Positions 22,127 to 34,913 of a stretch of DNA of 64,000 bases are shown here, in pieces. The DNA is from Taiwanofungus camphoratus (Eukaryota > Basidiomycota > Agaricomycetes > Polyporales > Taiwanofungaceae). The stretch's first letter is position 1; each line of letters starts with the position of its first letter. Location: assembly GCA_003999685.1 (NCBI GenBank), contig CP021227.1, positions 1,302,001-1,366,000 of the forward strand, in the 5' to 3' direction. The position numbers and the translations under genes were made by a program. The notes beneath the pieces are model-generated. The model made no database searches and had not been told where the DNA came from. It saw only the letters and a program-made list of their open reading frames with translations.

Positions 22127-23382
22127 AGCAATAGTGCCGAAGAGGATGAAGACGCACCAGTAGACCCAACTCCCCATAGGGGACGAGAAGACCTCCAGAC
22201 CTCCAACGACGCAAGCATGAATTCACCACCTACAGCATCAGCATTGAGTACCTGCAGGTTGGCATTGGCTGTGGCATGACCCTGCCGTCAAACGACATCA
22301 GAGTGCCACAGACATTCATTGCTATGAATACATCTTACCATGTACTGAATTTATTATCTTTTATTATCTTTCACTAATGATTCTGGGTTGCTGAACTTTA
22401 TTAACTAACACTATTTCATTTCTAGCTACTTAAGAAGGAAAGTGATGGTATACCAAGGTGTTGTAGCGGACCGCTGGTGGCAGCGCCAAAGCGCCACCAC
22501 CAGCGGGTGAGAGAGATGATGAGGAAAGGAAAGAAAAAGAGGAAGCGCGATGTGTGAAGAACATGGTGACAAGTTTAGGGCAAGCAGAAGTGGCAAGCAT
22601 GTGCTCAGTGGCTGCCAAAAGTCATGCACAAGCCGCTGGGTCAGCGCGCCGCGAGCAGCTGAGCATGTGCACGCCAGTGATACTTGCCCTAAACTTGCAA
22701 CTTCAAATACCCTTCCTCTCCTGCTTTCGTACTCTTTCTTCGACGTCTCGCATCATGTAGATAGTAACCAATAAGTCTTATGATGATTTTAATTTATAGT
22801 AGTTCATAAGTGTCTTTATAATGCAATAAGAAAAAAAAAAGAAAGCATCATAAAGTCGATGATAATCCAGTAGAAATGGTGATATAAAGGTATAGAAACA
22901 CAAAAAGTAGTTGTAAGTAGGCCACTTCCAATGTAGGTGGTCTAGACTGAAACGGACGGCGGTTGCTGCAGGCCATGTAGAATTTTCTATAGATTGGGCC
23001 TTGAGGTGTGGCTACGGCGCGTGCGTGCACAACAATTGCAGTGGTCAATTGGAGGTTTTGATACTGGTGCGTATGTTTTTTTTGTCTGAATTCCAGATCC
23101 ACTGAAGATTGACGTTCAGACGCTTGTACACTCTTTTGTTTGGCGTATTTGAAGTTCGATCAAGCATTTGTCTCAATTGTGAGTCCTCTCGTGTTGTGTA
23201 GCCATGTCCGTCGTGCTGACGATGGTACCATTCTTTATTTTTCGCTATTCTATGTCTGGTCGATACGTCCTTGCAGTCAAAAGGAGCAGGGTGGCAGGAA
23301 GCTGAAGTGTACCAGCTTCATCAACCTTGTACGCTACAAACACTACAGTTTCTGATTGCATTGTCATGCCTAGTTCTTCATC
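22127..23382 (+). repeat. Long inverted repeat, left arm (includes promoter and first codons of an inward gene)
   Basis: The 1256-bp arm begins AGCAATAGTGCCGAAGAGG and ends TAGTTCTTCATC. It includes a strong hairpin (CGCTGGTGG...CCACCAGCG near 22475-22508) and the MITE-like inverted pair at 22570-22697. It ends just inside the coding start MPSSSS of the plus-strand gene. The right arm has the same length with only a few substitutions. Confidence 0.9.
22570..22697. repeat. 128-bp MITE-like hairpin, left copy
   Basis: CAAGTTTAGGGCAAG at 22570-22584 faces its exact reverse complement at 22683-22697, and the arms stay similar for about 45 bp each. There is no coding content and no clear target duplication. 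It is repeated as part of the right arm, and a single extra end copy occurs at 35003-35017. Confidence 0.7.
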
Positions 23383-25305
23383 TGAAACTGTCGAATCAGA
23401 TTCAGATTACGATATGCATTCCGTCAGTCCTACAGTCCAAATTATGGCTGATGGATGGTATCATGTGGTATGTTTGGTATTTCGGTGTTTTCTTATCATT
23501 ATTAAGATCACTATCGCATCTTAGACACCTCCAAGTCATGACTTAGTGGAAACACAGCCTTTCATAAGTGTGACCGGGTGGCAGTCTTATGTGGTATGTT
23601 CATTTAATCAGAATACGTGTGTTTTATTGATCAAGTAGTATCTCATCAGCCTGGGGATGATGTTCAGGTTGAAGGCAATAGTGAGTGGGAAAGGGACGAA
23701 GTAGATCGAGCTTTGGAAGGTTAGCCTCACTCACTGTAGGGAAGAAACCTCTTTAATTATTTCTATTAGAAGAACAGATTACAAGTGCAAGAGCTTTCAA
23801 AGAAGGGGTGTCTACGGTAAGGCAGTGTGTGTATCTATCCAACAATTAACTTGAAGCCATTCCAGGTGAGTTGCGATGGCCAGCAGAGCCCTTCAGAGGG
23901 ATTGCAGCCTACAGCACCAAGTGTTGGTGTGTCGGTGAACAATGAGACTATGCTTCCTTCACTAGTTAATGGAGCGGAGACATATCCAATGATATACCAG
24001 TGGGTGCGATCAGCGGCATCAGAAGCAGTAACAATGGGACTCCGTGAGGCTGTCGCTTTATTTTGTGAAGAGACAGTGCAACAACGAGGAACAGTGGAGA
24101 GATCTAGAAGATGTACTCAGTGCGGTAGGGCACACAATTTGCAAAGCAGTTGCCCACAAGCTACAGACCCTGATGGGTATGATGGTGATTCGGAGGACTT
24201 TGAAAAGGACATGGAGCTAGAGATGCGTTCAGTGTGGAAGAGGGGAGTCAAGCAGGGAAGGCGTACAATCAATATATTAAACATGAGTGTGATCACATTG
24301 CATATAGCCATTCTTGATAATTGCATTTTGTAGGATCAATTTCGTGAATATTTGCGCATGAAAGGGGTACTGCCCACTCGTGGTGCTTGTCCGCCTGATT
24401 GCATAGATATTGCAGTGGTTGAGGCTTATGCTGCTGGTATGGGCGATGGGCCAGATATTGCTGCCCCCAGACTAGATTGGATGGCGGACTTCAAATCATC
24501 ATGGAACAGGGAGACAATACATATTTTATCAAAGGATTTCTTAAGGGAAGTCAGAGCAGGTGACCATAGGCCGTTGGAATACGATCCCGTGGAGATGAAG
24601 CTGAAGAAGATGGTGGCAAGCTGCCGGTCTAAGTTGCAACAAGTCCGAATGGACTTCCTTGCCATTCATGGTCAGCAGGCAGTGAAGTTGCAGCAGAAGA
24701 AGATGGATAGCAAAATTCAGGCGAGGAGGAACACTCGACAAAGTGGGGTGAGTTGATGAGGCAAAACAATGTATATAGCTAACTCAATGACCCTTCAGAC
24801 CTATAATCGTCGTTGCAACATTGTGGATGCCCATCAGACCACTGATTCGTCGATATGGGGTCATATCGGAACAATATTAAATATTTTAGATGTTGGAGGA
24901 ATGAGTTCTGATCAGACCGATCCGGAAAGTGTGGGAGTAAGTATTCACAACAAAAAATTACGAAGGGTTCCTTTGGAATGGCAGAATGCGGAATTAACCA
25001 CACTTTGGAAGTGGGTAGATTCATATGGCGATTTGTTGTTGTCGCAGGGCCTGTTGCAGGGTAACAGGCCATATCCTCGATCTGTCGACCCAGCAGGTTT
25101 ACCTTCACGTCGCCAGCCAATGTTCCACTTACCGGTTAATTTCTACAATGCAGAATGGTTGAAAGCTCGCTCCAAAAACCAGCGATTCAAATTACATCTG
25201 GGATCACCAGTCGCTATCCCTACACTGGTAGGCATCAACTGTCAATAACATTTCTTTGACTACTAATTGAATCGGTTGTAGTCAGAGCATAAAGTCTCTG
25301 AGTAG
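23366..25305 (+). CDS. Agaricomycete transposon-associated protein with GMSSD motif
   Basis: This is a multi-exon gene starting MPSSSSETVESDSDYD. Its middle part has a possible zinc-binding CTQCGRAHNLQSSC, then WKRGVKQGRRTINI and, after an intron, GVLPTRGACPPDCIDIAVVE, WNRETIHILSKDFLREV and the basic stretch KIQARRNTR. The C-terminal part contains TYNRRCNIVDAHQTTDSSIW, the GMSSDQTDPES motif and HLPVNFYNAEWL. It ends SEHKVSE after a last intron (about 25230-25281). I recall many similar proteins in mushroom genomes, often near transposons, but no biochemical role is known to me. It could be a DNA-binding accessory of the element. It is convergent with the Tnp2 gene. Confidence 0.65.
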
Positions 25306-25543
25306 CTCTCTCCTCACTCATGCACTAGCATTGAATTTCGTAGCATTACTTTCAATTATAGTGCATGTACAAACTGTAACATAAATTATAGACTTGGAAG
25401 TGAACAAGTGGAAGTGAACACTACCTCTGTAGTGCCTGTCTCGGTGTCACTGCACAAAATAATCTGTCAGGATCAGTAATTCTGCATAAATACTATTGTA
25501 AGTGGCTACTTTGAGTAAACCTAGTGGTATTTGATACTCACGC

Positions 25544-27150
25544 TGATGAGTCCCGTAGCCTCCTGGCCCCCGAATCGCGATTTTAGGAGCTTTCTAATCC
25601 CCCAACCGACCACTCTAAGACTCTCCTACAGCCTACGACAGGAGGGATAGGTTCCTATAATATTCCTAACGCCCCCTCTCCTTCCTAAACCCTCCTAACA
25701 CCCTACGAAGTCTTGCGAAGTCACACGAGGTGCTACGAGATTTCGAATGCTAGACGCGAAGTCCCTAACTCCTGCTAAGTCCACTATCGGACACTGCCGG
25801 CCCTCCCATACTGTTCCATTGGATCTAGGTCCTATCTACTACGTCACTCATCCCGGGCTTAGCTAAGAAGTCTTAGCTAAGTCTCTTCTAGCTCTTGTGA
25901 TTGCAGCTACCTCCGATAGGCTCCGAAACGGTCCGAAGTTCCGGAAGTTGGACTTAGGAAGCCTTGTGCACCCCCATGGGTCTCGATCCTATGCCATAAG
26001 GTCATCCTAGGACGTACCCATATGACCCTCCACCCATTTAGGACACCTCCTGCCCCGATTAGGCCAAGTCCCGCTGCTAAGGACTTCGTGCGCTCTTAGC
26101 CCACTAAGATAGGTGATCACGGCGCATGGCTGCTCTCGGATAGTCATCCCGCCCTCGTGAATGAACTTGGTCACCTTTCTACCGTACGTAGTTCCCCTGT
26201 TTCAGTTCCTAATTAGTTCCTATCCTCCTCGTGTTCACTTCGGAGTCCATGCGCTTTAGTACACATTTCGGACTCGTAAGGATCGCTTCGCGCAAGATTA
26301 GTTCACCTCACGTTCCCCTATTTAGTCAGAGGTAGTTTACTATGTACAAGAGAGACCCCTCAGTGTACGCTTCTCTCTTTGGAATACCAGTTCCCCTGTA
26401 GCTCCGATCTCAGGAAAGCGCCGCGAGTACAACCTTAGGAACGGTCCTAAGGTCCCTAAGTCTCCACCCCAGCTCCGTTTCAGTACCTTTGAACTACGTC
26501 TACGCTCGCGATATATCTACGAACTATGTCTACGCTTCCCGAACTACGCACTACGATCTACGAAGTCGCCGTGACTTCGTGCCCTTCAGCACCTCTTATA
26601 GCACCTATCCGGTGGGCCTCCGCCTTAGTTATACCCTTAGGCTCACATTGCGTCATCCCTACGTCCTACGAATAGCCCTACGACTCGCCCATAGCCTTAG
26701 TTACAGGCTATAGTACATCTCCCTACGCCCTCGAACTCTCCGACCTCTCCTACAGGTCTCCTACGCTAGCCAAACCTCGCCCACTTCGCTCTAACAAACT
26801 CCAAAACCTTACGCCCTTTAGCTAACTCTAACCAGAAGGACTTCGCGGCATCTACGAAGTCAGCTCGTGCGATTTAGCTAAAAACTTCGAAGGACTTCGC
26901 AGAATCTCGAAGGACTTCGCGTACTTTGGAGGGCCTCGCAAGGCCTTAGGGATAGTATAGCACTTAGGAACAAGATCCTGTTGTGCAGGACCCTTGACCC
27001 CTTACTCCCCTACTTACAAAAACAAGACATACAGGTTTCCCGGTATCATACAGGTTGTAGCTCCTACCCTCACACCCTCACAGTTATCACACTACCCCCA
27101 GCCACGTTGCGGAGCACTCCCTAGGTACCAGGGTCCCCTAGGTCGTATCA
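25544..27150 (+). mobile_element. Solo-LTR-like element, copy 2 (1607 bp)
   Basis: Starts TGATGAGTCCCGTAG and ends GGTCGTATCA, flanked by perfect 4-bp ACGC at 25540-25543 and 27151-27154. It is highly similar to copies 1 and 3. It lies exactly at an exon/intron border of the Tnp2 transposase gene. Insertion therefore postdates the Plavaka-like element. No coding region of its own. Confidence 0.8.
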
Positions 27151-30100
27151 ACGCGTTGTAAAGGCTTAAAAATGTAGGTGTGAGCATCCCATTCCATCCG
27201 CACGGCATGACATATTTGGCGGGAACAGGGGATGATTTCTGGCTTGTTGTGCAGTTTCTTCATCCATAGCGATGCACCGAAGTCGGGATAGGCTAGAAAA
27301 GGATTGGACATGGTTGTTGGAATAGGTAAGTAACGATGGATTGCAAGGAAAAAGTGTTCAGTTCTTGCATTCTCATTGAAGTCATGGGAGGGAGTTGAAA
27401 ATATCTGACGTATCAATCCAGGGACCAGCTTTGTCTCCCTGCGTACGGCCTGAAAAAATACAACACTATTTCGTTCAGTTGATTTACGGTCCGCATACTG
27501 AACACCCCAAATTGTATAGCGGCTGTAGGGGAAGGCGTTGCGTGTGAGTGACCATCCCATCAGTTCTGATTGTATCGTATTGGATATTGATGATAGAGAA
27601 TCGTAGATGTCTTGATCTAGCAATATCAGCGTAGACCAGTTGATCTTAGTGGTTCTGGTCTTGGGGGGATGCGTTGGGTTATCAATGATATCTTGGCTAA
27701 AGGTGTGGATATCTGTCATCAGAGTACCATGTTTATCTGCTCCGTAACAGGCTTCAAGGATTGGTGTACAGTCTTGGAGAATCTTTGGACAGTCGTCACG
27801 CTTTAGAAACATTTTGATGTTTGCCGCTGTGCAGAAAGCCTCCAGCATAGTTTTTTCTAGTTGACCTGTGAATGACCATGTAAGTGTGGTTCATTTTTCT
27901 GGATCAATGCACCGCTGACCTTGCTTATTGTTTGTGTTGACCTGTTGTAGCATTCCTATAACCCTCTCAAACGGAAACATCCACCACCCATATACTGGTC
28001 CGAACCGAAGGAGACACTCCCCCAAATGTAAGGAGTTGTGATGGTTAGGTAAGAGTTGGACTCTGGGCTGCAGGTCGAGGAGAGTAGACAAGTATGCACG
28101 CATGTGTTGCATATATTGTCCTTTGTGTTCCATGGATGTCTGATATGAGATTGCCTGTCGCACTGCACATGCGAGAAGCATAGTGCTGTGAGCTAAGGAA
28201 TGGTGGCGCGCTTCATGTGCAGGTAGGTCAGTCATACCATCTTTGTACCACCATTTTATCAAAGATACAGGTAGCTCGAATTCAATGCCAGCCTTCCATT
28301 CGTCAGCCTTGAGTTTTCCATGGACTTTGGTACCAATGGTTGGGGGTGGGCCACTTGAGTATAGTGGTCTTGTGGTTCTTGCAACATCGTCCTGAATGCG
28401 TTTCAAGTCCTTCTTCGTGAATACCATGCTGGGTACGTCTTTGTTTACTGGACTGGGCACCTGTGTCTCTGACACATATTCACTGACAATGTCTTCTCCG
28501 ATTAACATAATGTTCAGGGAGCCCGCTTCCATGACAGCAGCAGTCGGAGCTGCTGTGTTTGTGCTGCTTGATGGTGGGTTTAATTGGGCCTGAGTGAGCA
28601 AGTAAGTATCCAAGGTGTTCTACGATATTCACTGCAGGTGGACTCACCAGCAATGTATCAACAATGGTCACCTTTTTCAATTTTTTAGTTGCTCCCCAAG
28701 TAAGTTGATTGATTTGTCTTTCTTGGCAAACATGTCTCAACACATGTTTCAAACATCCCAGAAGCTTCTTGGACATTGGATTGGATGCAAGAATTCGGTT
28801 CACCTTAGCAATATCCTTGTCAGATGCGCTATCTGCTTCATTGTTGATGGCATCGGCTTCCCATTCACCAACCGGTACGTCCATGCCAAGGACTGTTCTG
28901 AAATGATACTGAGTAATGCCGAGAAACAGATTGTGCATTGAGTCTACAATGCATCTTGTTGGATCCCAGTAAGGTAGACGCATGAGCTCAGACCATCGGA
29001 CACTGTTTTGCTTGACTAATCTTGCCTGTTGAGCCTTGGTACTAGCATCCCACCACTGAGAAGCGGCATGCCGCACTTCGTCCCCATTTTTCATCACCCA
29101 GGTAGGCATGTCGATGTTGTTGATATCTTTTAGTTTCAGATGACACCAAGCACAGAAACAAGTTGACCCATGACCTGCCATTCCACTAATTTTACGTGCA
29201 CCAGGCAGATCGGCCACGAGAGTTGCGATGGCTGATCGAGCCTTTCGACCACGAGGATGCAGGTAAGTTCTTGAATACCAGATACCTTGTTCCCATGAGG
29301 GCAACAGCTTATTCACCAGTGGCCACAAGAAATGGTTAACCTCATTGAGAGATGGCTCTTTGGGTCCAGGAATGACTCCCATTAAGTAGAGATTCTCCGG
29401 CTTGAAGTGGAGGCTAGGTGGTAGGTTCAGGCATGACATAACGATTGACCCGGTAGAAGCTGATTTTCCTGCCGCTTTATTGAGGTAGGGATTGAACCAA
29501 TCCACAGAGAGGGACCACAATAGCCGTAGCTCGTCTCCAGGACCATCTCTGAATGGCTTTCCATTGTAAGTGAAATCCTGCACAGTTGAGCCATCACTGA
29601 TGTCAGATAGATTGTGCATGCTACAGATTTCATTATCCCTTTGCATGGCTGCCTCCATACCAGGGCGGCAGAGAAGGCTGCCGACAAAGACATCAAAGTC
29701 TTGTACAGCAAATGGCCGAAGAGGTGCACGGATACTTTCGCCATCTAGAACTTGATGAGTCGTCAAAGTGGCATTGCAGGGTGCACTGGATGGATGACGT
29801 CGGTTTTGGCAGCGGGAAGGATATATGGGTAAGTGCCCATCATAAGATGGTTCATAGGTACAACAGCACTTTGGGCAGGCTGCCCATATGGTGATTGTTG
29901 GTTCCAGGTCGAACACTCACCTTACACTGCAAATATCGCGAGGAAAGGTATCCAGAAGCTTCTGCTCTTGATAGGTGGGTCCATTACCCTGTCCCAGCGC
30001 TCATGTTACTAATGCCTTCAGCATTTGTAAGGTGAAGTTACAAGAGGTGCATGTAACATGTCCAAGCACATTCAGAACCAACATGATCCACATGAAGATG

Positions 30101-30956
30101 AGGAGGAGGGGGTTGATCTTATTCAACAGATGATTAAACCATTTGACTAGGTACGTCAATATCAATTTACGTTCATTTTCAATGATGGAAAGGCATACCT
30201 GTACTAACTTGAGCTGCAGATTCCACTGCTTCTTGGACTGGTTCATTGCCTGACACCTGGACTCTCCACTTGCTAATATCCTTTAGATGATCATTCATGC
30301 GTTCCATCATAGCATCCCGAAGTAAGCACATCTCCATTCCTTCTTCAGCATATGCTTCTCTGACAGTGGAGCAGGTAGATTTCAACCATTTCTCCTCTTT
30401 CTCCAGTGCCTCCAGTGTTGAAGAAGTGGCTTCACTCTCTATCGCCGCAGCGAGCGCATCCTTGGTCAACTGTATGGTGTTGTTGACATGCAACGAGACC
30501 TCAATGTCAAGTAAGTACAATTCTTCATACGTCATTTTGTTACGCTCTAATGTGGGCAGATAGTCCATTGGTTGCTGAGCTGGACAGGGGGATTTAATGA
30601 CCAAATCATCAGTGACCAGAAATGGTTGACTCACTTGGATGCCTCTCCCACAAGGCATCACATGGTGAGCCTGTACAACCCTTGTCTTGCATGGTGATGT
30701 TGAAGACTCCTTTGGTAAGATCATCAACAGCTGTATCAGGAGTTGTGTCGGTAAGTGTTTCTTGTGGCTGTGATAAATGTCCCTCATGCTGTTTCTGTAG
30801 AAAAGTCATAGTGAACACATCAGGAAACATAGGATTTACTGAGGTATGTACCATTTCATTGTCACGACGTTGATGCTTTCGGTACTCATTGTATCCAATT
30901 AGCTTTCCCCCACACTTGTGCGACTTGCAATTGCATTTGGACTGACGCTGTGACAT
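27151..30956 (-). CDS. Tnp2-type transposase of a Plavaka (CACTA-like) element, C-terminus disrupted
   Basis: Catalyses cut-and-paste transposition of its element. It starts MSQRQSKCNCKSHKCGG at 30956, with a Cys/His cluster that looks like a zinc-binding N-terminus. A long exon (about 28.6-29.9 kb) carries the Tnp2 core: LMGVIPGPKEPSLNEVNHFL, LVADLPGARKISGMAGHGS, CFCAWCHLKLKD and the family hallmark DSMHNLFLGI. Downstream exons include FPFERVIGMLQQVNTN and the tail FLAYPDFGASLWMKKL. The last preserved codons before 27150 read FKPLQR. There an ACGC-flanked LTR-like insertion separates the exon from its GTGAGT donor, now at 25543 on the minus strand. The enzyme is probably inactive or altered at the C-terminus. 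Confidence 0.85.
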
Positions 30957-32004
30957 CTGTTGTTAGATACCTGGGATTTGGTGGATGTTCTCAATACACA
31001 CGTTGTAGATAGCATATTTTTTATATATGCAGCTTGACAACACAAATATAAAGCCCATATCCATTGTATTGTAGTACTTTGTAAGATACTAAGAATAAGA
31101 AATTTCTTGTATTCTAATGGATGTGCACTAAGTTGGTAGATGAATGATGCCTGTTGTGTGGCCAAATATGTTCTGTCACTCTAATGTGCAGGTTCTTCAA
31201 CTCTGAAGACCAGTTACACTTCCGTGCCCTGGAGAGCCTTCCTCAGAAGTCAATTAATAGCAGAAACATAGAGTATATTTTTCAAGTTTCAGATTTTATG
31301 TTACATAAGGCTAATCGACTATGAGCAAGCTCTGGCAGGTTGTCAGGCCAACTCACATTGTTCAGAAAATGTCATAACCTACCGGACGATAGATAGCAAG
31401 ATCTGCATACACTCCTGACGCAACGCAGTGAGAAACCTACTATATCTTTAGTTGTGAAACCTGCACATGACTCTGAAACACTGCAGTGAGACCTGCCCCT
31501 TTGGTAGCGGGATTTAGGTTAGCTGTGATGGATGACCAGATCGGGCGAGCAGTACAAGTCAAAAGGGACAACTCATGAAAAAATTTCCCTTCACTCTCTT
31601 GTCCAGTAAGGTCCTATCCAAGTCTTCCATCCAGCAGCTGACCGTCGTCCACTGCTCACTAGCTCGAGTTTTTTAGCTACCCACCTTCCCCCCTGATGTA
31701 CAGTACAGAGCGATCAATAGAAATAATAGATAGTAACATGACCTGGTGGGCAGCAGCCATCAGACTGAGGGCTGTGCTCCTTATGGCAAGTATGGTGTAG
31801 CTGGGCTCAACTTCAGTCTGGTGAACTTTGTGAAGTCGATTGGTATATTGTAGTGTGTATTGAATTTGAGACTTATATTACATAACATAAGTCTAATTGA
31901 TGACAAGTCAGCTCTATCTAGTAGCCAGGTAATCTCGCATTGCGTCAGTATATGTTTATATTGTAATGTATAAGAAAATAAATCTATGTCGCAGGAAAGA
32001 TCTA
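30957..32004. other. Spacer between the Tnp2 transposase and the WD40 gene
   Basis: This is the 5' flank of the transposase and 3' flank of the WD40 gene. It is AT-rich, with stop codons in all frames and no recognisable coding or RNA gene. Confidence 0.5.
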
Positions 32005-33674
32005 CTAATCAACATTATAAGTTGAACTGTCCTCACTAACAGCACTATTTCCACCATCCACAGCCACAGAGATTAAGACATCATCAGTTTCGAACATTAC
32101 CCCTACATTGGTGACCACTGCTTGTAGCGAGGGATAGATTTCTTGAAGGAAGTGCGCATTGAACACATTGATCACAAAGGTTGTAACGACGACAGTCAGC
32201 AGAATTTGCCACCAACCCATGATACCATCTCTTGCGGCCTTCAAGGACGAGTTGGAAGACATGTTTGAATGCATGTTCCCGCTCTGCTGATGGAAGGTTA
32301 TTCAATGCAATGTCAGTTTGAAAGCAGTTACTTGACTTATATATGACCATATCTTGATGTCGGCTTCTCCACCACTGGACGCTGCAGTGATGATTAAAAC
32401 TCAATTGCTATCTGAATACATCTGTCCAGGATAAATAACTATCTATATTGTAGGATATTCAAACTGAACTCACCTCTACCGTCTGCACCAGAGTTCCTGC
32501 TGCACAACAAGAAATGAGGTAGTGTTTGCATAGAATCATTTTTGAACTTACCACTGCCATGCATAAGGCTCTCCAAAAACTGACCATTTTCTTGGTCAAA
32601 TACTCTAGCAAACCCATCATCTCCACCACACACCATGCGTGTAGCATCAACTGCCACTTGCATGGGATAGTTGCGCTGAATTGCATATGGAAACGAGCGG
32701 ATGCGTTCCATAGACGGAAAGCGATACTGGTCCATGCCATCACACAAATTGGAGATGAAAACTGTGTTCTGATCTGCGGCCAATGTGGCCCACCCACTAT
32801 GGCAGTTGTTGGCGTAAGTCTGCTGAACACAGCAATCAAATGTATACGTACATGCGTGTAGGGATCTGCTTTGACCACTTCAGTGACCACGGTTCTATAC
32901 TGTAACAGAAACTGTATGTCCAGGCATCAGATACGACATCTTGTAACATGATGATAAAGGACCTACATTTCATGTGACTCAAGATAGTACGTCACTATAC
33001 TGGCACCATTGTCACAGAAATGAATGTTCTTTCCTACATATGGACGACTAGGTGGCATCTCATTGAGCTTTTCCATTGTACCTAGAAATTGATACTTGTA
33101 AACAGAAAATACATCGATGTACTCAGCAAAAAATAATATGATCACTTACCGCTTGGAGTCAGCTTCCATACCTCTGTTGTTCCACTGCCAATGCTGGCTA
33201 TCCTGCCATAATGAGAATCAAAATCAACATCCTCGACAGCGCCATTGTGTGCAGCAGTCAAGGAAAGAAATTCAAACAATGCCTGTAATAAATGTAAGAA
33301 TGGAATAAATCTGAAGCTCACAACGCACTGCACTATCCCAATGCTCATAAATATGTAAAGTCCCATCGGCACAGCCAAATACAAAGGCCAACTGGTTCTT
33401 GCCATGACCTAATTCTATCCAGACAATCGCACTGATAGGTTCGTGAAAAAGGCACTGGATTTCCTGTAACTTCTCACCAGATTGAAGGTTCCAGATGACG
33501 AGCAAAGCATCATCTCCGTCGCTAAGTAACAAGCTTCCGTCGGGGCTGACAGAAATAGAATCAACATCTTTGTAGTGGTGCCTGAGGGAGTGAACTAATA
33601 TGAACTAATCACAAGCGTCAGCAGAGCAAATTAAATTTGTGTGTAGCAAGTTGTACCGATGAAGAACTAGGCAT
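32005..33674 (-). CDS. WD40-repeat protein with C-terminal membrane anchor, carried in the Plavaka-like element
   Basis: Spliced exons read WD40-type blades: DVDSISVSPDGSLLLSDGDD followed by LVIWNLQSGEKLQEI, VFGCADGTLHIYEHW, AAHNGAVEDVDFDSHYGRIA with TTEVWKL, and ATRMVCGGDDGFARVFDQEN. The C-terminal exon encodes one hydrophobic segment (WWQILLTVVVTTFVINVF), suggesting a tail anchor. Introns are near 33.5, 33.3, 33.1, 32.9 and 32.5 kb. The 5' end is uncertain. The ATG at 33672-33674 lies in the right inverted repeat (MPSSSS) and joins the WD40 part only through an unconfirmed intron. It is likely a scaffold or sensor-like protein, and its role in the element is unknown. Confidence 0.65.
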
Positions 33675-34913
33675 GACAATGCAATCAGAAACTGCAGTGT
33701 TTGTAGCATACAAGGTTGATGAAGCTGGTACACTTCGGCTTCCTGCCACCCTGCTCCTTTTGACTGCAAGGACGTACCGACCAGACATAGAATAGCGAAA
33801 AATAAAGAATGGTACCATCGTCAGCACGACGGACATGGCTACACAACACGAGAGGACTCACAATTGAGACAAATGCTTGATCGAACTTCAAATACGCCAA
33901 ACAAAAGAGTGTACAAGCGTCTGAACGTCAATCTTCAGTGGATCTGGAATTCAGACAAAAAAAACATACGCACCAGTATCAAAACCTCCAATTGACCACT
34001 GCAATTGTTGTGCACGCACGCGCCGTAGCCACACCTCAAGGCCCAATCTATAGAAAATTCTACATGGCCTGCAGCAACCGCCGTCCGTTTCAGTCTAGAC
34101 CACCTACATTGGAAGTGGCCTACTTACAACTACTTTTTGTGTTTCTATACCTTTATATCACCATTTCTACTGGATTATCATCGACTTTATGATGCTTTCT
34201 TTTTTTTTTCTTATTGCATTATAAAGACACTTATGAACTACTATAAATTAAAATCATCATAAGACTTATTGGTTACTATCTACATGATGCGAGACGTCGA
34301 AGAAAGAGTACGAAAGCAGGAGAGGAAGGGTATTTGAAGTTGCAAGTTTAGGGCAAGTATCACTGGCGTGCACATGCTCAGCTGCTCGCGGCGCGCTGAC
34401 CCAGCGGCTTGTGCATGACTTTTGGCAGCCACTGAGCACATGCTTGCCACTTCTGCTTGCCCTAAACTTGTCACCATGTTCTTCACACATCGCGCTTCCT
34501 CTTTTTCTTTCCTTTCCTCATCATCTCTCTCACCCGCTGGTGGTGGCGCTTTGGCGCTGCCACCAGCGGTCCGCTACAACACCTTGGTATACCATCACTT
34601 TCCTTCTTAAGTAGCTAGAAATGAAATAGTGTTAGTTAATAAAGTTCAGCAACCCAGAATCATTAGTGAAAGATAATAAAAGATAATAAATTCAGTACAT
34701 GGTAAGATGTATTCATAGCAATGAATGTCTGTGGCACTCTGATGTCGTTTGACGGCAGGGTCATGCCACAGCCAATGCCAACCTGCAGGTACTCAATGCT
34801 GATGCTGTAGGTGGTGAATTCATGCTTGCGTCGTTGGAGGTCTGGAGGTCTTCTCGTCCCCTATGGGGAGTTGGGTCTACTGGTGCGTCTTCATCCTTTT
34901 CGGCACCATTGCT
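33658..34913 (-). repeat. Long inverted repeat, right arm
   Basis: The 1256-bp reverse-complement copy of 22127-23382 differs by only a few substitutions. Its inner end coincides with the MPSSSS start region. The outer end lies 171 bp upstream of the start of the Spt5-like gene. Confidence 0.9.
34343..34470. repeat. 128-bp MITE-like hairpin, right copy
   Basis: Same structure as 22570-22697, present because it is part of the long inverted repeat. Confidence 0.7.

Larger units (their letters stand above)
22127..34913. mobile_element. Plavaka-like (CACTA superfamily, Tnp2) element with 1256-bp terminal inverted repeats
   Basis: Two inverted repeats of equal length (22127-23382 and 33658-34913, nearly identical by eye) bracket a plus-strand accessory gene, a minus-strand Tnp2-type transposase and a minus-strand WD40 gene. 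Plavaka elements are Agaricomycete-specific relatives of CACTA transposons. A solo-LTR-like element (25544-27150) has inserted inside and cuts the transposase tail. No convincing target duplication was found outside the repeats and the ends do not read CACTA. The boundary could therefore be a later inverted duplication and not true transposon ends. Confidence 0.65.

Noticed and set aside
22426-22774. Overlapping frames on both strands around the hairpins, repeated at 34266-34614
   Set aside because: They are duplicated as part of the long inverted repeat and overlap palindromes. No coding signal.
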